A stretch of 64,000 nucleotides of DNA from Nocardia abscessus. GTDB taxonomy: Bacteria; Actinomycetota; Actinomycetes; Mycobacteriales; Mycobacteriaceae. Of the stretch, positions 29,170 through 38,397 are shown piece after piece. Position 1 is the first letter of the stretch, and every line of letters starts with the position of its first letter. The DNA lies in the NCBI RefSeq assembly GCF_015477775.1, contig NZ_JADLQO010000002.1, positions 496,001 to 560,000 of the forward strand. The letters run 5' to 3'. A model generated the notes under the pieces. The model searched no databases and had not been told where the DNA came from. It saw only the letters and a list, made by a program, of their open reading frames with translations. Both the position numbers and the translations under genes were made by a program.

Positions 29170-29718
29170 GTGGACGACGACGCGCACTCGATACCCTCGG
29201 GCATGCCCGATCCACGCCCCCACCTCGGTGAACCGCTGGCGCTCGATCTGCTGAACACGCGATGGATCGAGCACGGACCCCGAGACCTGCTCACCGATGT
29301 CGCCGGTCTGTGCACCTGGTTGACGTCGGCGGGCCTCACCGATCGCGCGAGCGCCGACGAGGCGACCTTGAACGCGGTCCTGGCGGCCCGGACGGCCATT
29401 TACGACGTGGTCGTGCACGCGTCCCACCAGGGACTCGACGATGTGCTGGACCACGGCCGCATCCGCCGCGCGCTCACCGCGTCCGGACCCGCCGATCTGG
29501 TGGAGGTGCCGCAGCGGCCATGGCTGCCCGCCTGGCTGGCCGCCGACAACCTGCTGGACCTGTTGCGCACCGCGCCCGATCGGATCCGGCAGTGCGCGCA
29601 CCCGGAATGCGTGCTGTTCTTCTATGACACCTCGAAGAACGGAACCCGCCGCTGGCACTCCATGGCCACCTGCGGCAACCGCACCAAAGCGGCGCGGCAT
29701 TACGCGCGAAAGGCGTGA
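29170..29718 (+). CDS. CGNR zinc-finger transcriptional regulator
   Basis: 182 aa. The N-terminal ABATE domain begins GEPLALDLLNTRW. The C-terminal zinc finger reads CAHPECVLFFYDTSKNG and then CGNRTKAARHYARK, the motif that names the family. I chose the GTG at 29170 because GGAGG lies 8 bases upstream; the GTG at 29161 overlaps that site. Divergent from the VOC/PNPOx/DUF1348 unit, which it probably regulates together with itself. Confidence 0.9.
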   Translation: MDDDAHSIPSGMPDPRPHLGEPLALDLLNTRWIEHGPRDLLTDVAGLCTWLTSAGLTDRASADEATLNAVLAARTAIYDVVVHASHQGLDDVLDHGRIRRALTASGPADLVEVPQRPWLPAWLAADNLLDLLRTAPDRIRQCAHPECVLFFYDTSKNGTRRWHSMATCGNRTKAARHYARKA

Positions 29719-29721
29719 GAA

Positions 29722-30966
29722 TCAGAACAATTCGTCGAGCAGCCGGTAGTACGCCAAGCGACTTTCGTCCGGCTCGGTCAGCCCATAGGCCGTGTAGAAG
29801 GCCGTGACCTCGGCTTCCCCGAAGTCCGCGCGCAGGTCACGCACGGCAACCGCCAGATCGCGATAGCGGTCGGCCACGCCGAGCGCGCCGACATCCAGGA
29901 GGATCCGGTTCTCCAGCACGTTCGGCGGGGTGAAATCGCCGTGCGCCACCACCAGATCCTCCTGGTCCGGGCGCTGCGCCAGCAACCGCGCGAGAACCTC
30001 CGCCGGGGTGGATCCGGCGTTGTCGTCATCGAAGTCGTCCGCGTCCACGAGGCCTTCCACCACGTGGCGACGCGCCTGTGCCAGCACGACGTCGAGGCGT
30101 CCGTCGAAGGGGCACTCGCGGACCGGAATGCTGTGCAACCGCCGCAACACCGCGCCCATGACAGCGCCGATCGAGTCGGGATACGCACGCTCGGAGCCGG
30201 CTCGCGCGGCCAAACTGGGGGCGCCCGCGTCCGCGAGCACCAGCACGTCGTCTTCGAAGGCCGCGACCTCCGGCAAGGCGATCCCTCTGCCGCGCAGCCA
30301 GGTCAGCCGCTCGTACTCGGCGACTGCCTTCGGTCCGCGTTTGAGCCAGTAGGCCCCGTCGACGAACACCACGTCGCCACTCATGCCCTCGTGCTCGTCC
30401 GACCAGCTCGACGACTCGCCGAGCAGCGCGGCGACGGTGGGCGGCAACGGGATCGGCAGCTCGGCCAACGTATCCAGCGCGGCGCGGGTGGACTCGATCT
30501 CCTCGGGATCGCCTTCCGTGACGCGCAGCAGCATCGCCTCGGTCAGCAGCGCGTGCGCCTCGGCCAGCTGATTTCGCTCGGCGAGCGCCTTTCCCAGGTG
30601 CTGCACGGCGAAGGAGAGCACCTCTGGAGCGGCCGCGCGCGCGTGTGCCACCGCGCGGCGGTAGAGCGTTTCGGCGGTGCCCGCGTCGCCGCGGTAACGG
30701 TAGACGTCGCCCAGGTTGATCCACACGCTGATCCTGCGCCGCTCGGTGTCCACCAGCTCGAGCGCGCGATCGAGGTGATCCAGCGCCTCGTCGTGGCGAC
30801 CGAGCAGCATCAGCTCGATGCCGGTCTGCCGGTAGCCGGCGAAATCGTCGGGGCGGGCCTGCGCCACGCGGACGGCCAGGCGCTGCGGGTCGTGCGGGAT
30901 CATTCGCTGCCGCTCGTCGAACCGGTACAGCGGCTCGTCCCGATCCACCTGCCCGGGGGCGTTCAC
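29722..30966 (-). CDS. fusion of TPR repeats and an APH(3')-like aminoglycoside kinase
   Basis: 414 aa from a GTG at 30966 that overlaps the DUF3046 stop (GTGA). Residues about 40-165 are tetratricopeptide repeats (GIELMLLGRHDEALDHLDRAL, ISVWINLGDVYRYRGD). Residues about 190-414 follow APH(3') closely: lysine in YWLKRGPK (209), catalytic loop HGDFTPPN (342-349), metal Asp358 and VADRYRDLAVAVRDL, ending AYYRLLDELF. All kinase residues I know are present, so ATP-dependent phosphotransfer is plausible. The TPR head is unusual and may dock a protein partner. Substrate unknown; aminoglycoside resistance is possible. Confidence 0.85.
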   Translation of the reverse strand: MNAPGQVDRDEPLYRFDERQRMIPHDPQRLAVRVAQARPDDFAGYRQTGIELMLLGRHDEALDHLDRALELVDTERRRISVWINLGDVYRYRGDAGTAETLYRRAVAHARAAAPEVLSFAVQHLGKALAERNQLAEAHALLTEAMLLRVTEGDPEEIESTRAALDTLAELPIPLPPTVAALLGESSSWSDEHEGMSGDVVFVDGAYWLKRGPKAVAEYERLTWLRGRGIALPEVAAFEDDVLVLADAGAPSLAARAGSERAYPDSIGAVMGAVLRRLHSIPVRECPFDGRLDVVLAQARRHVVEGLVDADDFDDDNAGSTPAEVLARLLAQRPDQEDLVVAHGDFTPPNVLENRILLDVGALGVADRYRDLAVAVRDLRADFGEAEVTAFYTAYGLTEPDESRLAYYRLLDELF

Positions 30967-31157
30967 CAGCGCGCCCTGGGGACGTCGAACTCGGCACACA
31001 GGGCGCGCCAGACGTCGCGGGGGTCCAGCCCGGCTTCGATGGCGTCGGCTCCGGTTCGCCCGCCCAGCCCGGGGATCACGTGGTCGGCCAGCAGGGCGTC
31101 GCCCCGGGCCACACCGAACTCGGTGTGCAACAGTTCCTGAAACTCGGTCAACCGCAC
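30963..31157 (-). CDS. DUF3046 protein, Rv2738c-like
   Basis: 64 aa, starting with GTG at 31157: MRLTEFQELLHTEFG and ending DVWRALCAEFDVPRARW, the family's conserved C-terminal motif. Nearly the whole length is conserved with the recA-adjacent Rv2738c. Function unknown. The TPR-kinase start overlaps its stop, so the kinase has been inserted into this otherwise conserved neighbourhood. Confidence 0.88.
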   Translation of the reverse strand: MRLTEFQELLHTEFGVARGDALLADHVIPGLGGRTGADAIEAGLDPRDVWRALCAEFDVPRARW

Positions 31158-31213
31158 CGTCCCGAACTTACTCCCCTCCCGCGCGGTCCCTGGTCAGTGC
31201 CACGCCCTGCCGG

Positions 31214-32371
31214 TCAGGGGTGCACGGCGTGACGGATCCGGTGGCACAGGGCGACGGGATCCGCGAACTCGGTCGCGGCGGCGGCCCGCCCGGCGGCCTC
31301 GGTGAAGCCGGGATCGATGAGGATCTCCTGGACAGCGGCGCGGACGGCCGCGGGCGTCAGCGGCCGGACGACGATCGAACTGCCCTGTCTGGCAGCGCGA
31401 TTGGCCAGCTCCCACTGGTCGCCGCCACCGGGGACGGTCACGATCGGGACGCCCGCGGACAGCGACTTGGCGAGCAAGCCGTGGCCGCCACCACCCACGA
31501 CGACGGAAGCACGGGTCAGCAGTTCGTCTTGCCGCCCGAGCCCCGCCGTCGCCCACGGAGGAAGGTCGGCAGGCGGAGTGTCCAGCATCGAGATCGCCAC
31601 GCGGACACCGGTTCCCTCCAGCGCCTCCAGGACGGTCTCGGTCATACCCGCCACGCCGGTGTGTGCGGTCGACGGGGCCACCATGACCAGCGGCCCGTCG
31701 CCGGGCGGAAGGTCCAGGATCGCGTCGGTCGGCTCCCACAGCAGCGGGCCGATCACATGGGCGGATTCCGGCCAGTCCGGTCGCGGGACTTCGAGCGCGG
31801 GCAGCGTGGCGATCAACCGTGCGGCGGGGCCGGGGTCGACGGCCGGGAGACCGACGCTCTCGCGGGCCCGCTCCCGCTGCCTGCGGCCGTTGCGGAGGGC
31901 CCGTGCGGTCATTCCGCGCAGCAAGCCGTCGCGTATCCGCCCGCGCGCGCCCGAGCCGGGTGCGAGTCCACTTCCGATGGGCGGCAAGCCCTTCGACGGC
32001 AGATACAGCGGATGCGGGGACAGTTCCACCCACGGGACGCCGAGCCGCTCGGCGGCCATCCCGCCGCCCGCGGTCAGCACGTCGGAGACCACCAGTTCCG
32101 GCAGCATGGCGCTCAGCTCGGGCAGGATCTCGGTGGAGATGTGCGCGGCCCGCTCGTGGATGCGCTGCCCCGCGTCGGCGTCGTCGTCGACCGGCCGCGG
32201 TGCCAGGCCTTTGAGTCTGCGCACGCCGATGCCTGCGGCGAGCGCGGCGTCGAACCAGCGCGGACCGGTGAACAGGACCGGCTCGTCACCTGCGGCCAGG
32301 AACCGCAAGCACAACGCGATAGCGGGAAACGCGTGCCCGGGATCGGGCCCTGCGACGACGGCTATTCGCAT
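31214..32371 (-). CDS. MGT-type glycosyltransferase, Rv2739c-like
   Basis: 385 aa, GT-B fold family-1-like. The N-terminal acceptor domain starts MRIAVVAGPDPGHAFPAIAL. The C-terminal donor-sugar loop is VVVGGGGHGLLAKSLSAGVP followed by VPGGGDQWELANR, the nucleotide-sugar signature. It occupies the place of Rv2739c beyond DUF3046. Acceptor could be a lipid or secondary metabolite; no signal peptide. Start at the ATG at 32371; upstream frame lacks a ribosome site. Confidence 0.86.
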   Translation of the reverse strand: MRIAVVAGPDPGHAFPAIALCLRFLAAGDEPVLFTGPRWFDAALAAGIGVRRLKGLAPRPVDDDADAGQRIHERAAHISTEILPELSAMLPELVVSDVLTAGGGMAAERLGVPWVELSPHPLYLPSKGLPPIGSGLAPGSGARGRIRDGLLRGMTARALRNGRRQRERARESVGLPAVDPGPAARLIATLPALEVPRPDWPESAHVIGPLLWEPTDAILDLPPGDGPLVMVAPSTAHTGVAGMTETVLEALEGTGVRVAISMLDTPPADLPPWATAGLGRQDELLTRASVVVGGGGHGLLAKSLSAGVPIVTVPGGGDQWELANRAARQGSSIVVRPLTPAAVRAAVQEILIDPGFTEAAGRAAAATEFADPVALCHRIRHAVHP

Positions 32372-32439
32372 TCGCCTAGCCTGCCACACTCCCTCGAGGG
32401 CAGACCGCACCCGCATCCGCGCCGACGCGAGTCGAGGGG

Positions 32440-33150
32440 TCAGCCGGCGAAGACGAACAACTCGAACCCGACCGCGCGCTCGGCGGGAAACCCCTCCTTG
32501 GGAGCGGTCGCCTGCTCGACGACGGCGCGCACCTGATCATCGACGGGCTCGGGGCTCAGCGCCTCGAGGTAGCGCCGGTGCGCGGCCAGCGACGCGGCGG
32601 CCTGCTCGACGGTGTCGGTGACGTCGACGGCGTGGGTGGCGACCGGCCCCACGACCGCCGCCCACCGCGCCGACCACGGTTCCCATTCGGCGATCTCCGG
32701 GAAGATCCACTCGTTGCCCGCGTCGGAGACGGCATCCAGCGCAGCCCGGCCGACCGCACGATGATCGGCGCTGTTGACGTAGCCGGGCGCCCAGACGTCG
32801 CCGAAGTTGAACAGCACCACCATTTCCGGCCGGTGCCTGCGAATGGCGGCGGCCAGGTCACGGCGCAGGGCGAGGTTCTCCTCGACGCGACCGTCCGGAT
32901 AACCCAGGAACTCCACCTCCCGCACGCCCACCGCCTCGGCCGCCGCGATCTCCTCGGCCTCGCGCAGCGGGCCTGCGAGCGCGGGCCGCAATCCGGCGAT
33001 GCCTGCCTCCCCGCTGGTCACCAGCACGTAACGAATGTCCTTGCCCTGCCCGGTCCATCGGGCGACCGCCGCGGCGGCGCCGTATTCGATGTCGTCGGGA
33101 TGCGCGACGATCACCAAGCCGCGCTGCCAATCTTCGGGAACTCGCTCCAC
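32440..33150 (-). CDS. PIG-L family N-acetylglucosaminide deacetylase
   Basis: 236 aa zinc-dependent deacetylase. The metal motif AHPDD is at about 16-20, and the second metal region NSADHRAVG is at about 125-133. The EVEFLGYPDGRVEENLALR segment is typical. Family members deacetylate GlcNAc-inositol (mycothiol), mycothiol conjugates or glycolipids; which applies here is not visible. Neighbouring a glycosyltransferase, it may act on a glycosylated metabolite. Confidence 0.87.
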   Translation of the reverse strand: MERVPEDWQRGLVIVAHPDDIEYGAAAAVARWTGQGKDIRYVLVTSGEAGIAGLRPALAGPLREAEEIAAAEAVGVREVEFLGYPDGRVEENLALRRDLAAAIRRHRPEMVVLFNFGDVWAPGYVNSADHRAVGRAALDAVSDAGNEWIFPEIAEWEPWSARWAAVVGPVATHAVDVTDTVEQAAASLAAHRRYLEALSPEPVDDQVRAVVEQATAPKEGFPAERAVGFELFVFAG

Positions 33151-33182
33151 GAAGAGTCATTCAAACATCGCCGGTACACGAC

Positions 33183-33216
33183 GGCGGTGCGCCGCCCCGC
33201 TGGGCGTCGCACCGCC
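33183..33216 (-). terminator. hairpin downstream of the small membrane gene
   Basis: GGCGGTGCG (33183-33191) pairs with CGCACCGCC (33208-33216) over a 16-base loop. It lies between the stop of the 57-residue membrane protein gene (33227) and the PIG-L start (33150), both on the minus strand. Confidence 0.55.
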
Positions 33217-33226
33217 GCGTCCGCCG

Positions 33227-33400
33227 CTACAGCTTGCTCACTGTCGAGTTGTCCGAGCCCGACACCGCCTTGTACAGCAGGTACAGACCGAACACGATGG
33301 CGCTGATCACCAGGATCGGGAACAGGCCCTTGATCAACGCGCCGATGACGGCCAGCGCGATCCAGACGACGGCGACGATGCCGATGATCTTCCACAACAT
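33227..33400 (-). CDS. small membrane protein, 57 aa
   Basis: Translation starts MLWKIIGIVAVVWIALAV and ends STVSKL. Two hydrophobic segments (about 5-20 and 27-46) are separated by a short GALIKG turn, giving a hairpin membrane protein. It has ATG and stop, a plausible spacer from the repeat-rich region upstream and a hairpin after it. Family unknown; similar tiny two-helix proteins are common in actinomycetes. Confidence 0.7.
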   Translation of the reverse strand: MLWKIIGIVAVVWIALAVIGALIKGLFPILVISAIVFGLYLLYKAVSGSDNSTVSKL

Positions 33401-33917
33401 TTCGATGCCTCCAGAAGTTCGTTTCCGCTTCGAGCATGACAGTCGGAGCAGCGCGAATCAGCAGGTGAGGCGGTATTTCGGGGTGAAGATCAGGGTTTGC
33501 CCCCACATCCGGCCATCACCGGTCGGTGCCGATCGGGGTTACTCGCGTGCCTACGAGCGCAGCGAACACTGGTCATCCGATCGCGTGATCATCGGAGCGC
33601 GACGAATCGGCGATGATGCTCAGTCGTCCGGAACTTCGTCGTCCAAGAACTTCGTCGTCCGGAATTTCGTCTGAGCACGCCGGGCCGAACCGAGACATCG
33701 AGGACCGACCAGTGGCGCATATCTGGTTCACTCTTGTCTCTGCGCAGGTCACGCCAGCGGTGTACCGTCGACCTTGCCCGCAGCAAGGCGCGTCGATACG
33801 CAATCGAGCCAGGCCGGACGGTTCACGCCAGGACGCCGGCTACGCGGTGACGACGGGCGTTCGGTGCCGGAGTCCGCGATATCGGCGCACTACTTCGATG
33901 GCCACGGACCGGAGCTC
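33401..33917. other. 517-bp region without a gene
   Basis: Lies between the divergent small membrane gene and the PucR-type regulator. It contains a short tandem repeat (33631-33671) but no reading frame I can support. Promoters of both flanking genes should lie here. Confidence 0.55.
33631..33671. repeat. tandem 16-bp repeat, about 2.6 copies
   Basis: GAACTTCGTCGTCC at 33631 and 33647 is followed by a diverged GAATTTCGTC at 33662. Could be slippage or a binding array for the regulator downstream. Confidence 0.7.
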
Positions 33918-35588
33918 ATGACCCAGCAAACGTTGAGTTCGGATGTCCACGCCCCGCCGGCGGACGTGCCGGCGTCGTCGCTGCGCGCTCTGGTCGCGAC
34001 GTCGGTGCGACTCTTCGCCGACTGCGGGGAATCGGACATCCTCCGGATCGCCGCGGAGTCGGTCGCGGCCATCGGCGGCTGTGACGCACTGGGCTGCTAT
34101 CGAGTGGTCGATGGCGAGTATCTGCCCACCCCGCCCTCCCGCCCGGCCCCGTCCGGCGTGGCCGCGCGACTCCGCGCGCAGAACGGCGAAGGCCGCCTTC
34201 GGCTTCCCGGCCGCCGGTGGGGCTGGGCACTGCCCTTGCGTGACCGGTTCCAGCCGGTGGGCGCGATCGTCGTCGGAGCCGACCACGAGCCGCCGCAGGC
34301 GCAGATGTTCCTGCTCACCGCGCTCGCTCAGCTCGCGGGCGCCGCGCTGACGAACGTAGCGCTGCGCGAACGGGCTTGCGCCGACGCCACCGACCTGACC
34401 GCGCTCAACGAACATCTGTCCGCCACCGTGGTGCGGCTCGAACGCCGCGCTCGCGTACACGAGGTGCTCTCCGGCGCCGCCGCGTACGGGACCGGCGAAC
34501 AGGGCATCGCGGACGCGCTCGCGCAGCTGACCGGGCTGCCGGTCGCCATCGAAGATCGGTTCGGCAATCCGCGGGCCTGGGGCGGGCCGGGAAGACCCGA
34601 CCCGTACCCGAGAACGCCCCCACAGCAGCGCGAAGAACTGCTGCACCGCCTCGCCGCCCACAACGCGCCGCTGCGCGTTCGCGACCGGGTGGTCGTCCTG
34701 GTGAAACCACGCACCGAGATTCTCGGCACGCTCGCGTTGATCGACCCGGACGACCAGGCGCTCGACGATCAGGTCGCGGCCCTTGCCTACGGCGGCACGG
34801 TGCTCGCCCCGGAGCTGGCCCACCAGCGCAACCTAGCCGAGCTCGAGCTGCGGTTGCGGCGCGATCTGGTCGAGGACCTCCTGTCGGGCACCGACACCGA
34901 CAGCGCCTTCGCGCGCGCCGAGGCCATGGGTTACGACCTGCACGGCGAGCACTACGTGGTACTCGTGCACGGCGACGACAGCGCCTTGGCCGACGCGGTC
35001 GGCCGGGCGGCGACGGCACTGGATCTGCCCTTCATCCAAGGCCGCCGTGCGGGGATGGTCGTTCTGATCACCGATCGCAGGCCGGAACCCGTCGTCCTGC
35101 ACCACGCCGTCTGCGAGCACCTGGACGCCGCTCCCGTGACGATCGGAATCAGCGGCTGCTGCACTCGGCCGGCCGATTTCGCCGGGGCGTTCGACGACGC
35201 GCGCCGCGCGATCGACATCCGGTTGCGATCGCGAATGCCGGACGGCGCCACCGCGTTCGACGAGCTGGGGTTCTACCGGCTGGTCGACGCCGCCCGCGCG
35301 GACGGCCGAGTCGAGCAGTTCATGCGGGAATGGCTCGGCATCCTGCTCGACTACGACCGCGATCACCGTGCCGATCTGGTGCACACGTTGAGTCGATACC
35401 TCGAATGCGGTGGCAATTACGACGATTCGGCCGCCGCGCTGCACATCCATCGCAGCACCCTGCGCTACCGGCTCGGGCGCATCCGCGAGCTCACCGGCTT
35501 CGACCTGCGCGATGTCGACACCCGCTTCAATCTGCAAGCCGCCACGCGCGCATGGCGATTCCTCTCCCTGAGCGCGCTGCCCACCTGA
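33918..35588 (+). CDS. PucR-type transcriptional regulator (GAF-like sensor plus HTH_30)
   Basis: 556 aa from the ATG at 33918, with GGAG immediately upstream. An N-terminal GAF-like domain (about 30-180) and a central GGDEF-like CdaR region (about 300-440: RRDLVEDLLSG, HYVVLVHGDD) precede the C-terminal helix-turn-helix. That helix-turn-helix is DDSAAALHIHRSTLRYRLGRI, the hallmark of PucR/CdaR regulators. Ligand and targets unknown; neighbours give no clear metabolic hint. A start further upstream (33774) would add about 48 unlikely residues. Confidence 0.88.
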   Translation: MTQQTLSSDVHAPPADVPASSLRALVATSVRLFADCGESDILRIAAESVAAIGGCDALGCYRVVDGEYLPTPPSRPAPSGVAARLRAQNGEGRLRLPGRRWGWALPLRDRFQPVGAIVVGADHEPPQAQMFLLTALAQLAGAALTNVALRERACADATDLTALNEHLSATVVRLERRARVHEVLSGAAAYGTGEQGIADALAQLTGLPVAIEDRFGNPRAWGGPGRPDPYPRTPPQQREELLHRLAAHNAPLRVRDRVVVLVKPRTEILGTLALIDPDDQALDDQVAALAYGGTVLAPELAHQRNLAELELRLRRDLVEDLLSGTDTDSAFARAEAMGYDLHGEHYVVLVHGDDSALADAVGRAATALDLPFIQGRRAGMVVLITDRRPEPVVLHHAVCEHLDAAPVTIGISGCCTRPADFAGAFDDARRAIDIRLRSRMPDGATAFDELGFYRLVDAARADGRVEQFMREWLGILLDYDRDHRADLVHTLSRYLECGGNYDDSAAALHIHRSTLRYRLGRIRELTGFDLRDVDTRFNLQAATRAWRFLSLSALPT

Positions 35589-35619
35589 CCGGCTCGGCGC
35601 GGATCCACCGAGCGAACAG

Positions 35620-35655
35620 CGATGGTGTGCGCGTCAGCGGACACGCACACCATCG
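35620..35655. terminator. bidirectional terminator between two convergent genes
   Basis: CGATGGTGTGCG (35620-35631) pairs exactly with CGCACACCATCG (35644-35655), with three further pairs after one mismatch. It separates the PucR-type gene from the PRC-barrel gene. Confidence 0.8.
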
Positions 35656-35706
35656 TTGCCGACGAGCCCGGTCGCGCACTCCGCACGGCCGGGTCCACTC
35701 GCCCGA

Positions 35707-36342
35707 TCAGCCTCTGCGACGCTCGGGGTCCCGGTCTCCTGCCTGTTCGGTCAGGGGGTCGTCGTGCGGCATGTCATCCGGTTCCCGCATACCGAGATCG
35801 GCCGTGTCGACGGCGTAGGGGTCGACCATCGGCTCACGCCCCACGTTCGTCCGGTCGCCGCCTGCCGGCATCCGCAGCGTCTCTTCCGCGCTGTCCAGAT
35901 AGGTCCGCATCCGCGCCGTCGCGATGTCGCCCTGCTCCCTGGACCGTTCCTCCGGCGGGCGGGTCATCTCGGGGCGGGCGCGCCGTGGCTGCGGAACCGG
36001 CTGCCTGCCGTAGACATCCCAGGCGGCCTGATCCGGATCGATCTGGTAGTGGTCGAACAGTTCCTGCTCGGCCTGCGGGCTGATCTGCCCGTTGTGGTCC
36101 AGTTGCGGCGAGGCCTTCACCGCGTCCTTCCCGACCCGCACCTGCAGCGTGGCCGACTCGGGGCGATGCTCGGCTCCGCTCAGCGGGACCAAGGCGTCGG
36201 CGCTGAACAGGCCGGTGGACACCGCGATCCAGGTCGGTGAACCGGAATTGTTGTCGACGTAGACCCGTTTGACCTTGCCGATCTTCTCGCCTTCGGGGCC
36301 GTACACCGAGCTGCCTATGAGCGTTTCCAGCATTTCAGTCAT
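35707..36342 (-). CDS. PRC-barrel domain protein
   Basis: 211 aa from the ATG at 36342 with GGAGG upstream. The PRC barrel is at residues about 1-90: ETLIGSSVYGPEGEKIGKVK, VYVDNNSGSPTWIAVSTG. The rest is hydrophilic, charged and probably disordered (RARPEMTRPPEERSREQGD). Stand-alone PRC proteins of this kind are stress-related in actinomycetes; no enzymatic residues are present. Transcribed downstream of a 55-codon ORF. Confidence 0.83.
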   Translation of the reverse strand: MTEMLETLIGSSVYGPEGEKIGKVKRVYVDNNSGSPTWIAVSTGLFSADALVPLSGAEHRPESATLQVRVGKDAVKASPQLDHNGQISPQAEQELFDHYQIDPDQAAWDVYGRQPVPQPRRARPEMTRPPEERSREQGDIATARMRTYLDSAEETLRMPAGGDRTNVGREPMVDPYAVDTADLGMREPDDMPHDDPLTEQAGDRDPERRRG

Positions 36343-36420
36343 GGGTTCCTCCGCAGTTCGTCCGTGCGATGCGCAGCCCGACAGAACGCGGCTGTCCACC
36401 GCGCGTGCTGAGAAAAGGGT

Positions 36421-36588
36421 TCAATCGCTTGTGGGTCGATCGGTGGTGTCCGGACCGGCGGCGAGGCGCTGCGTTCTCCGCGCCGGCCGCACCGGGTCCT
36501 CGGCGGACTCACACGTCAGGTACCGGCTGACATCCAGCCGCTGCGTGTCCTGGTCGAGCAGCGATAGACGGTAGGAAACATCGAGCAT
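36421..36588 (-). CDS. hypothetical 55-residue protein
   Basis: Starts MLDVSYRLSLLDQDTQRLDV with AGGAG 8 bases before the ATG at 36588, and ends DRPTSD at the TGA at 36421. Hydrophilic, no membrane segment or family seen. It is 79 bases upstream of the PRC-barrel gene on the same strand, so possibly cotranscribed. The ribosome site is the main support. Confidence 0.45.
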   Translation of the reverse strand: MLDVSYRLSLLDQDTQRLDVSRYLTCESAEDPVRPARRTQRLAAGPDTTDRPTSD

Positions 36589-36775
36589 GACGTGCTCCTG
36601 CCCAGTAGTGCATGTTCCCGGGCCACAAGCGCGGCCGGGAGAAATCAGCTACATGGTGGCAACTACCCCGGCTTTCCCCGATCAAACGCAAATTACCCAG
36701 CAATTCGAGGATGTGTCACAAGAATGACAACCCTACAGCTATCGCATAGCTACTCGATCGGCTCCGTCGGGCCGC

Positions 36776-38293
36776 TCAGTGTGCCGGATCGGGCGTCCCG
36801 GGGCCGCTTTTGATCAGCGTCAGAGCGGAGGGCTTACTGATGAACCGGAAGTTCTTGCCGCGATGGTCGACTTCGCCGTCGGTGGCCAGCGAGACCGGCT
36901 GCGCGGTGACGCCTACGTCCACCCGGGAGACTCGGCGGTGCCGGTAGGTCGGTGAATACTCCAGCGTGCCGGTGAACGTCGCGAAAACCAACCGCAGGCG
37001 CGAGAAGGGGACATCGGCGCGCAGGTACCGCACGTCGAGTGTGCCGCCGTGCAGTTCAGGACGCGACATGGGGATCTGATCAGTGGGCCGGTAGGTGCCG
37101 TTGCCGACGAACAGCATCCACAGTGCGACGCGGGCGTCGTCGATGGTGGCGTGCAGTGGCTTGGCGCGCAGCAGCACGCGCACCATGGCGAGTCCCGCGG
37201 CGGGCCACTTGCCGATCCGGCGTTCCCAGCGTTCGCGCACCCGCACGAAGTCGGGATAACCACCGAGGCTGGCGGTGTTGACGAAGATTCGCGGCTCGGC
37301 GGCGTCGAACGACACCTCGGCCACATCGACGCGGACGACTTCGCCCGCCTCCAGCGCGGCGAAGGTCACCGCGGAGTCCTCCACCCCGGCGTCCCTGGCG
37401 AAGTGGTTCAGCGTGCCGCCCGCGAACACCGCCAGAGGCAGCCCGTGCCGTACCGCGTACTCCGCGACGGTGGACACGGTTCCGTCCCCGCCGACCACGC
37501 CGAGGGCGACGATGTCGTCGCGCCGCAGCAGTTCGCCGACCCGGGCTTCGAAATCGTCGCCGCCGGTGAGCTCGAGCACCTCGGCGGCGGGCAGCCGGTC
37601 ACGCAGGGTGGCGAGCGCGCCGTCGCCGTTGCCCGACCCCGCGTGCGGATTGCCGATCAGCAGCAGTCCGGCGCCACCCGGCAGCGGGTCGATGTGGCCG
37701 ACCGGGCCCAGAGCGGCGGGCTCGTCGTCGCGCACCGCCCACCACCGCCGGGTGAGCAGCGCGACCGCACCCCCGAACAGCGCGCCCGCGACCACGTCGG
37801 ATGGCCAGTGCACGCCGATGTGCACGCGCGAATACCCGACCGCGGCGGCGACCGGGGCCACCGCGGCGGCCGCCGCGGGGGACTCCAACGCGAGACCCGC
37901 CGCGAACGCGGCGGCCGAGGCCGAGTGCCCCGAGGGGAACGACGACGAGACCGGTGGAGCGACCAGCCTGCGCACGAACGGAACGGATTCGTCCGGCGGG
38001 CGGCGGCGTGGAAACAGCGGCTTGGCCACGCCGTTCGCCACGCCGCTCGCGATGCCGAGCGCGAGCAGGCCGCGCGCCGCGCCGCGCCGGGTGGAACGGT
38101 CTCCGGCGACGAACAGGACCGCTCCGAGCGCGATCCACAAGCGGTTCTTGTCGGCCGCGGTACTCAACGCCTTCAGCACCCGGTCCGCCGGGGTCGCGCG
38201 CACCTGCGCGCTGCGGTGGACCAGCCAGCGATCCAGGCTGCTCGTAATTCCGGCCACCCCACCGTCGCGCCCCCGAGTCGTGAGAAACCGCAT
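36776..38293 (-). CDS. PAP2 phosphatase-diacylglycerol kinase fusion
   Basis: 505 aa. The N-terminal half is a membrane PAP2 phosphatase: KPLFPRRRPP, PSGHSASAAAF and SRVHIGVHWPSD carry its three motifs. The C-terminal half (about 205-505) is a DAGK/sphingosine-kinase-type lipid kinase with GVVGGDGTVSTVAE and GGTLNHFARD, then a beta-rich domain with TLDVRYLRAD. Both sets of catalytic residues look intact, so opposite reactions on lipid phosphates could be joined in one protein. A known actinobacterial arrangement; role in phospholipid turnover inferred. Confidence 0.92.
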   Translation of the reverse strand: MRFLTTRGRDGGVAGITSSLDRWLVHRSAQVRATPADRVLKALSTAADKNRLWIALGAVLFVAGDRSTRRGAARGLLALGIASGVANGVAKPLFPRRRPPDESVPFVRRLVAPPVSSSFPSGHSASAAAFAAGLALESPAAAAAVAPVAAAVGYSRVHIGVHWPSDVVAGALFGGAVALLTRRWWAVRDDEPAALGPVGHIDPLPGGAGLLLIGNPHAGSGNGDGALATLRDRLPAAEVLELTGGDDFEARVGELLRRDDIVALGVVGGDGTVSTVAEYAVRHGLPLAVFAGGTLNHFARDAGVEDSAVTFAALEAGEVVRVDVAEVSFDAAEPRIFVNTASLGGYPDFVRVRERWERRIGKWPAAGLAMVRVLLRAKPLHATIDDARVALWMLFVGNGTYRPTDQIPMSRPELHGGTLDVRYLRADVPFSRLRLVFATFTGTLEYSPTYRHRRVSRVDVGVTAQPVSLATDGEVDHRGKNFRFISKPSALTLIKSGPGTPDPAH

Positions 38294-38397
38294 CGCCGCA
38301 GCCTACCGACCGATCGGCCCAGGGGTCCTGGCGACCGGCGGCGGGCCCTGCGGCGCTGGAGCGTTCACCGGCACGGTCGCGACCGGATCGCTCGCCC

